A stretch of 64,000 nt of DNA from Hormiphora californensis (lineage: Eukaryota; Ctenophora; Tentaculata; Cydippida; Pleurobrachiidae): positions 2,413,845 to 2,477,844 of the forward strand of contig CM035359.1 in assembly GCA_020137815.1 (NCBI GenBank), read 5' to 3'. The translations under genes and the position numbers were made by a program. Shown here piece by piece: positions 59,044-64,000 of the stretch (position 1 is its first letter; each line of letters starts with the position of its first letter). The notes under the pieces were generated by a model. That model ran no database searches and was not told the DNA's origin. It worked only from the letters and a program-made list of their open reading frames with translations.

Positions 59044-60089
59044 TGATGTTTGGAGCCGATCAGGAAACGTCACCGTTGAGCATTATTTCCCTTCCGGTTG
59101 CCACGCCAAGTACGGCAGAAAAAAATCAACCTACATCATCAATAGCGAACGTCGTCACCAGTTCTTCAGGAAGTGGCAATGCTAAGAACAGCAAATCTAC
59201 GCCTGACAAGAGAACGAGGAAGGAGAGCAGTTCCAGCAAATCCTCATCGTTATCTGAAGACCACCAGACAGATGAATCCTCATATGTCGACAAGCAAGAA
59301 CGTTCGAGAGAGGAGAGGATCCACAGGGAGCCCAAGGAAAAGAGGGGCTACGACCGAGTTGAGGACAGATCAACGAAGAGAATTGCCTCCGCTGAAACTG
59401 ACCTACGTGACACCGAGGCAGATATCTACAGGACAGAAGGAGAGATACGCCATCTAATTGATAAACAGAAACGGTTGTTGAGAAGAAGAACCAGCATCCG
59501 GATGGATATCGACCGCCTGATATCAAGACGTCGAGACGAACGAAGAAGAATCCATGAAGAGCAGAGAAAGAGTGACCGAAGGGCCAGATTTCAACAAACT
59601 GCCGCAACTGATGAGATGAGACAGCAGGGAACGAAATCCGTCAGAGAACTCAAGAACGAGCTGGCTTCGCTGATCCCCTACGAGGAACCAAAACACGGGC
59701 AAAACATCTTACAACTAACGGGAATAGACGTGAGAAGCTTGTCCGCCCACCGTGCTCCAACACCTGAGTTCATTGGAAAACGCTACAGAGCAGAAGGTTT
59801 CTCGCCAACACTACTGCAATGGGATCCGGACATTAGAGAATCGATGAAAACGGGACTCCACTACGCAATCAACATGGAACTTACGAGAAAGGTGCTGAAC
59901 TTCAGTCACATCGACATGTGCTTGAGGAGATTCTTGTTACGTGTTCGGATAACAGTCACCAGATTCATCAATGCCCAGATCTACAAACAACAACGGTTCG
60001 AGAACCTAACTGAGGAGGCGCTCAAAAACCAAGATCCTCTACAACCAAAAGGCAAGAGGCTTATGAAGAAGATTGCTTTTTGGTCTTGA
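59043..60089 (+). CDS. Gag-like ORF of the LTR element (unrecognised)
   Basis: 348 residues from the first ATG after the primer-binding site (MMFGADQETSP). The N-terminal 90 residues are Ser/Thr/Lys-rich and probably disordered. A long highly charged helical stretch follows (about residues 95-195: DKQKRLLRRRTSIRMDIDRL, SRRRDERRRIHEEQRK). The C-terminal part is globular-looking with YRAEGFSPTLLQWDPDIRES and basic residues. Position right after the site is that of gag, but no zinc knuckle, protease or RT is visible. Either a structural protein of a non-autonomous element or a truncated gag. The codon pattern is intact, with no frameshift. Confidence 0.5.
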   Translation: MMFGADQETSPLSIISLPVATPSTAEKNQPTSSIANVVTSSSGSGNAKNSKSTPDKRTRKESSSSKSSSLSEDHQTDESSYVDKQERSREERIHREPKEKRGYDRVEDRSTKRIASAETDLRDTEADIYRTEGEIRHLIDKQKRLLRRRTSIRMDIDRLISRRRDERRRIHEEQRKSDRRARFQQTAATDEMRQQGTKSVRELKNELASLIPYEEPKHGQNILQLTGIDVRSLSAHRAPTPEFIGKRYRAEGFSPTLLQWDPDIRESMKTGLHYAINMELTRKVLNFSHIDMCLRRFLLRVRITVTRFINAQIYKQQRFENLTEEALKNQDPLQPKGKRLMKKIAFWS

Positions 60090-60136
60090 CCAAACTCCGG
60101 TAACTGAGAGATCCTGTCGAGGTAGGCGTACCTATC

Positions 60137-60484
60137 ATGATGGAAGATGAAGAGCTAAGGAACCAACACATCCTCTATGGCCGAACACTACAAAAAGTTA
60201 CTGATACCGCTTTGACGATCATAGAATCATCGGCACCTACCAGTATATATTCGGCAGAGATAAGTTCGTCCGTCCGTGCGTCCTCTGAACACTCAGCCGT
60301 GTCTCTCTCGGACATTGAACCGGTGCCTACTGTGTCTCCTTCGGACACTGAAATACTGAAATACCGTATCTCCCTTGTAGTCGAAAGATCTAATGCAATA
60401 TCTGCTCAGGAAGGCAGACAGAGTCAGAAGAAACCGGCGTGTACCCGACCGCGAAAAATGAGCCTGCCTTCAACGCTGTCATAG
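60137..60484 (+). CDS. Second small ORF of the LTR element
   Basis: 115 residues beginning MMEDEELRNQHILYG, acidic and Ser-rich (SLSDIEPVPTVSPSDTEI). It starts 47 bp after the first ORF's stop in another frame. It could be the continuation of the same protein after a frameshift or decay. No domain recognised. Confidence 0.35.
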   Translation: MMEDEELRNQHILYGRTLQKVTDTALTIIESSAPTSIYSAEISSSVRASSEHSAVSLSDIEPVPTVSPSDTEILKYRISLVVERSNAISAQEGRQSQKKPACTRPRKMSLPSTLS

Positions 60485-62285
60485 AAGAACCCTTCTGTCA
60501 CTCCCCGCGTCCTCACTATGAGCTGTGTTGTGGAAACGATTCCTCACTAGCGAAGGAGATATGCCAGCGTGACTCATCTGCATCTGTAGTTTTGTATGCC
60601 TCCATGCGTGTTTGAAGACTCTATGATTTGTGTGTAGATAACTTTATTCCTCGTCGCTAGACAGTTGCCCTGCTCCGGTTCCAATGCCTTTTGCACTTGC
60701 CAGCAGCGACGCTTTAATTAACTAGTGTTATTCATGCCGTGGTATGTGGCGAGAGACTGTGTGTACTGAGAATGTATCGGTCTGTTGCCCATGTGAGCTG
60801 CGACTGTGAGATTGCCAAATGCCAGTGTGAGTCACCTGTGACTGTACGTGTATCCCCGCAAATCTAGTGAACTATTATCAAACGTGCAGTGAGTTATCAA
60901 GTGAGTTATGCCTCTTGCGGTGGAGCAAGTTCTGTGAGTAAAGTCGCCATGTGCCATTTATCAGTGTGATGCATAAGAAGATTGGGAAATTGTGAAGTCC
61001 GTTTCCTGAGTTGGTTGGAATAAGTTAGAGAGATATCTGGACCACTTTAGGAAAGGGCTAATAACGAATATATGAAAGTACAATGTGAGCTGGATTGTAA
61101 ATAAGGGATGAAGAATAGTATGTGCATCTCGAAAGTGGATGAATTATGGAATGCTCGTAGGGACTTTTAAGTTTGAACGTCTCGTGTGACGTTGCAGATG
61201 CCTGTTCTCGTAGTGCAGAGGCATGTTTTTTCCCTAGACGTCAGGATTATGACGCATGCGGGTGCCGGTTGTGTTGATGGACAAAACGTGAAAAAGGTAG
61301 TCAACCCCTGCCTTGGACATGTTCGTCTGTTTCTGCTGTTTGTTCGAGAAATTGACTGGTCATCGATTGCCATTGAACCATTAATCAGTCCTGACAGCTG
61401 TGTGTGGTGAAACATAAAACAGCTACCTCAAGCCAAGGGTTTTTTTCTTGACACTCCAGCATATATGTGATTTGTTATGGTGATTGTATGTTGCACAGTG
61501 TCACAAACGGTGAGTGAGATTGGAGCGATTGTGACTGTATTTGATGCAACTGTGAGTTGTGCTACATTTGCAAGGCCTTTTGGATCTTCCCTGAGAGAAG
61601 CGATCTCATTTGGGAAGAGTGGAGAGTTATGTGCGGAATGAACCTTACTCAAGTGGTGGAATCGGCAGTGTGCCATGTTGTACCTGTGTTGAATTGCAAG
61701 TGCGAGGAAAAAGGTGTGATGTGAGTTCGTGTGATGCAAATGTCTGCACACATCATCGGAACCCCCCGGTGAAACCGGTGCATACTTCTTGCAGATTTTA
61801 AAATAAAATGAGTAAGTCATACTGTAGTAGTTACGTTTTGAGTTACGTATCTGGTGATGGCATTCTGGACTATTTTGATGATGTAGCTCCGCCTATCCTG
61901 TCCTGGGCTCAACGCTGAACGGGTAGAAGGCAAGTACTGCCATATCCGACGAGTAGCAGGTTGTCGAAACAGTTACGCGATAAGGACGACACAACCGAAG
62001 CAATCTGAACAGGATTACCACCTAAAAACTCCAGTTTGTGAAGAGGAGGTGACTCTTGACTGGCTTATGTTTCAGCAACTGGACGAACCCCTCCTCCACC
62101 AGAAGAAGTTCTCCCTACTACCGTGCACAAAGGGCTGTTGACTTCCTTGATGACACTACATAGTACTTAGCAAGTGCGGCCCACCTAGTCAAGAACGTAC
62201 TACCAACATGTGCCCCTCCGATATTGGATCCAGCTGCGATACGATACCCCTGTAACGAATGCCCTACATGTTTCGCCTCGCCGTG
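60485..62285. other. Non-coding interior of the LTR element or flank
   Basis: No frame of note. The composition (TGTGAG/GTGTG-rich) resembles retrotransposon untranslated DNA. No pol-type domain is found on either strand, so an autonomous element is excluded unless most of it is deleted. Confidence 0.45.
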
Positions 62286-62289
62286 CCCC

Positions 62290-62640
62290 GTTACAGTGTG
62301 TGAAAGAAGATTGTGTCTCCTTCGACAACCCTGAAGAAGAAAGGTGTCTTCTTTGGACACCCTGAAGAAGATAGTGTCTCCTTTGGACACCCTGAAGAAG
62401 ATAGTGTCTCCTCTGGACACCCTGAGAAGATAGTGTCTTCTTTGGACACCCTGAAGAAGATAGTGTCTTCTTCGGACACCCTGAAGAAGAAGGTGTCTCC
62501 TTTGGACACCCTGAAGAAGATAGTGTCTTCTTTGGACACCCTGAAGAAGATTGTGTCTCCTTTGGACACCTGAAGAGATAGTGTCTTCTTTGGACACCTT
62601 AAGAAGATGTGTCTCCTTGGACACCATCGATCTAGTGTTT
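62290..62640. repeat. 30-bp tandem repeat
   Basis: About 11 copies of a unit containing GACACCCTGAAGAAGATAG and TGTCT(C/T)CTTTG, with 29-bp variants near 62425 and from 62570. Because 30 is a multiple of 3, both strands stay open for long distances (GHPEEDSVSF / VSKEDTIFFR periodic frames); these are not taken as genes. Confidence 0.9.
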
Positions 62641-62753
62641 GGATTTTATCTAATAGATAATGATTTTTTGATTTCAGGACAATGATTGAGTGTGTGAGAA
62701 AGACTCCTTTTTTTCCTATCTCTTTTTTCTTGGAGAGAGGGGAGATGTGCGTG

Positions 62754-62808
62754 CGGCCACTATTCATTATTATTTCTTGATATATGACATCATGTATGAG
62801 AGGTTTTA
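62754..62808. repeat. Direct repeat, right copy
   Basis: Matches 58487-58537 through the first 11 bases of the LTR, then diverges (TTTTACTAAT). It marks the right limit of the 4.2-kb block. Confidence 0.7.
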
Positions 62809-63129
62809 CTAATTTGAGATAGGGAAAGAGACGGTGAAATAGGGATAATGGTATGTTTGTGTATTCTGGGGTAGAGTGACGGTGAGGTTTATTCTCATAC
62901 TATGAAATGGACGTTATAAAACACACAGAAAAGACAAGTTGGTTGGAAAGTTGTTATCTTGAATTTGATTAAAAATGTGGAACATTTTGTTGAGTAACAA
63001 GGAACACTAAAAACATTCACACGTGGCATCATTATTCCTGATCGTCATATTATATTATCATTCAGCAAAATACACGTCCCACTCAAAAAACACAATGATC
63101 TCGTTGCGAGTCAGTTTCCAAAGCCACTA

Positions 63130-63197
63130 TGTATTATAATATATAATATATATATATAATATAATATTATAATAATATTATAATATATATATTATAG
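63130..63197. repeat. AT-rich palindromic microsatellite
   Basis: Alternating TATAATA/TATTATA units, self-complementary over about 65 bp, just downstream of the ornithine aminotransferase stop codon. Confidence 0.85.
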
Positions 63198-63315
63198 GGT
63201 CAGGAGTAAGTAGACCTGTAAAACAGACCTGTAAAACACAGATCATGGGGTGACTGGCAGCAGACCGGTATCATGATATGGGAGTAGATCCAACTTCAGT
63301 CCAGCGTCATGAGAT

Positions 63316-64000
63316 CTACTTGATGTAGCTGGAGATGGTTGTAGTTAGGATATGGATGGCCTCATCCAACTGCTCATCATTAATACAAATGGGCGGTGTC
63401 AGCCTCACAATATCACCATGGGTAGGTTTAGCTAGCAAGCCCGCATCCCTCAACTTTAAACACACATCCCAAGCGTTGAAGTGCTCTGTTTCCCTGATCA
63501 CAACACCAGTAAACAATCCCCGTCCCCGGACCGTCCTCACCACCTCCTCGGGCAGTTTCTTCAACTCAGCCATCAACTTGTCTCCCTGTCTCAGGGAGTT
63601 CTCGTATAACCCCTCGTTCTCTAGCACATCCATGGCCGTCATTGCCACTTTACATGCCAGGGGGTTGCCACCGTAGGTACTACCGTGTTCTCCGGGTCGG
63701 ATACACAGCATAACTTCGTCACTTGTCATGACAGCCGAGACAGGGAGAACACCCCCCGAGAGAGCTTTCCCGAGGGTGACCATGTCAGGTTTCACTCCCT
63801 CCCAATCAGTAGCACACCGTTTCCCCGTCCTGCCCAACCCACTTTGAACCTCATCAGCTACCCAAAGTACATTGTACTTGTCGCACAACTCCCGGACACC
63901 CTTTAGGTAACCCATATCGGGGACTATCACCCCGGCTTCACCCTGAATGGGTTCCGCCATGTACGCACACACGTTGGGATCTTGTAGAGCTGCCTCCAAA
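63316..64000 (-). CDS. OAT: Ornithine aminotransferase, C-terminal part
   Basis: An open frame of 227 residues plus a TAG stop, continuing past the window end without an intron. It is the C-terminal half of a PLP-dependent class III aminotransferase (full proteins have about 430-440 residues). Visible marks are [17 protein letters not shown], the [14 protein letters not shown] segment with the Asp that contacts the PLP ring nitrogen, TLGKALSGG with the PLP-binding Lys, [46 protein letters not shown] and a helical end ([10 protein letters not shown]). [10 protein letters not shown] and [13 protein letters not shown] are typical of ornithine aminotransferase, the mitochondrial enzyme converting ornithine and 2-oxoglutarate to glutamate-5-semialdehyde and glutamate. 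GC content and codon use are higher than in the flanking repeats. The mitochondrial presequence would lie outside. Confidence 0.95.
   Translation of the reverse strand, partial: LEAALQDPNVCAYMAEPIQGEAGVIVPDMGYLKGVRELCDKYNVLWVADEVQSGLGRTGKRCATDWEGVKPDMVTLGKALSGGVLPVSAVMTSDEVMLCIRPGEHGSTYGGNPLACKVAMTAMDVLENEGLYENSLRQGDKLMAELKKLPEEVVRTVRGRGLFTGVVIRETEHFNAWDVCLKLRDAGLLAKPTHGDIVRLTPPICINDEQLDEAIHILTTTISSYIK

Noticed and set aside
62118-62767. ORFs with HPEEDSV or VSKEDTIF periodic repeats
   Set aside because: A 30-bp tandem unit keeps frames open on both strands; there is no start context or flanking exon.

Overview
The window is animal nuclear DNA. Genes are split by many short-to-medium GT-AG introns, there are long gene-poor stretches full of (GA/CT)n microsatellites, minisatellites and foldback repeats, and a 100-N scaffold gap lies at 57098-57197. 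The recognisable genes are three tandem innexins, the 3' part of an amyloid-precursor-like (APP-like) membrane protein, two ciliary genes (a CIMIP2/FAM166-type microtubule inner protein and a CFAP61-like fragment) and the C-terminal half of ornithine aminotransferase. Innexins exclude plants, fungi and protists and point to an invertebrate. The innexin style (Asn-Gln-Tyr after the last extracellular cysteine, short tails) fits a ctenophore best, but that assignment is inference and needs a database search.

Layout. 1-1087 is a 17-bp C-rich minisatellite that runs directly into the 3' splice site of an APP-like gene (1090-2690, +). 2.7-7.6 kb has no gene and carries several palindromic (foldback) repeats. 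7.6-30 kb is the innexin cluster, all on the minus strand: innexin A (14223 to 7642), B (19446 to 16763) and C (29954 to 24651). B and C join into uninterrupted reading frames of 426 and 399 residues. Innexin A carries three tandem, equal-length (126 nt), same-phase versions of the exon for the first extracellular loop, which looks like a mutually exclusive exon cassette. One of its other exons is frame-broken by homopolymer errors. 30-42 kb has no supportable gene; it holds a pogo-like MITE, an approximately 0.7 kb segment present twice (the second copy badly corrupted) and a 49-bp satellite. 42.4-43.15 kb is the single-exon CIMIP2-like gene. 43-54 kb is repeats, a striking nested-palindrome element (47.85-48.05 kb), a GAGGTGCA motif array (48.2-48.9 kb) and a corrupted block (49-50.9 kb). 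54.7-64 kb has the two terminal exons of an unknown gene, LINE fragments, a solo LTR, two CFAP61-like exons, the gap, a LINE with RNase H, an LTR with a primer-binding site followed by an unrecognised gag-like ORF, and finally ornithine aminotransferase running off the window end.

Functionally, the innexins would form gap junctions or hemichannels in the plasma membrane, and alternative use of the loop exon in innexin A could change docking partners or pore properties. The two ciliary genes act in axonemes. No operons, CRISPR arrays, rRNA or tRNA genes were seen.

Sequence quality is uneven. Blocks at about 10.43-11.47, 20.88-23.47, 31.98-32.68 and 48.96-50.88 kb show inflated homopolymers typical of failed consensus polishing; coding calls there are unreliable.
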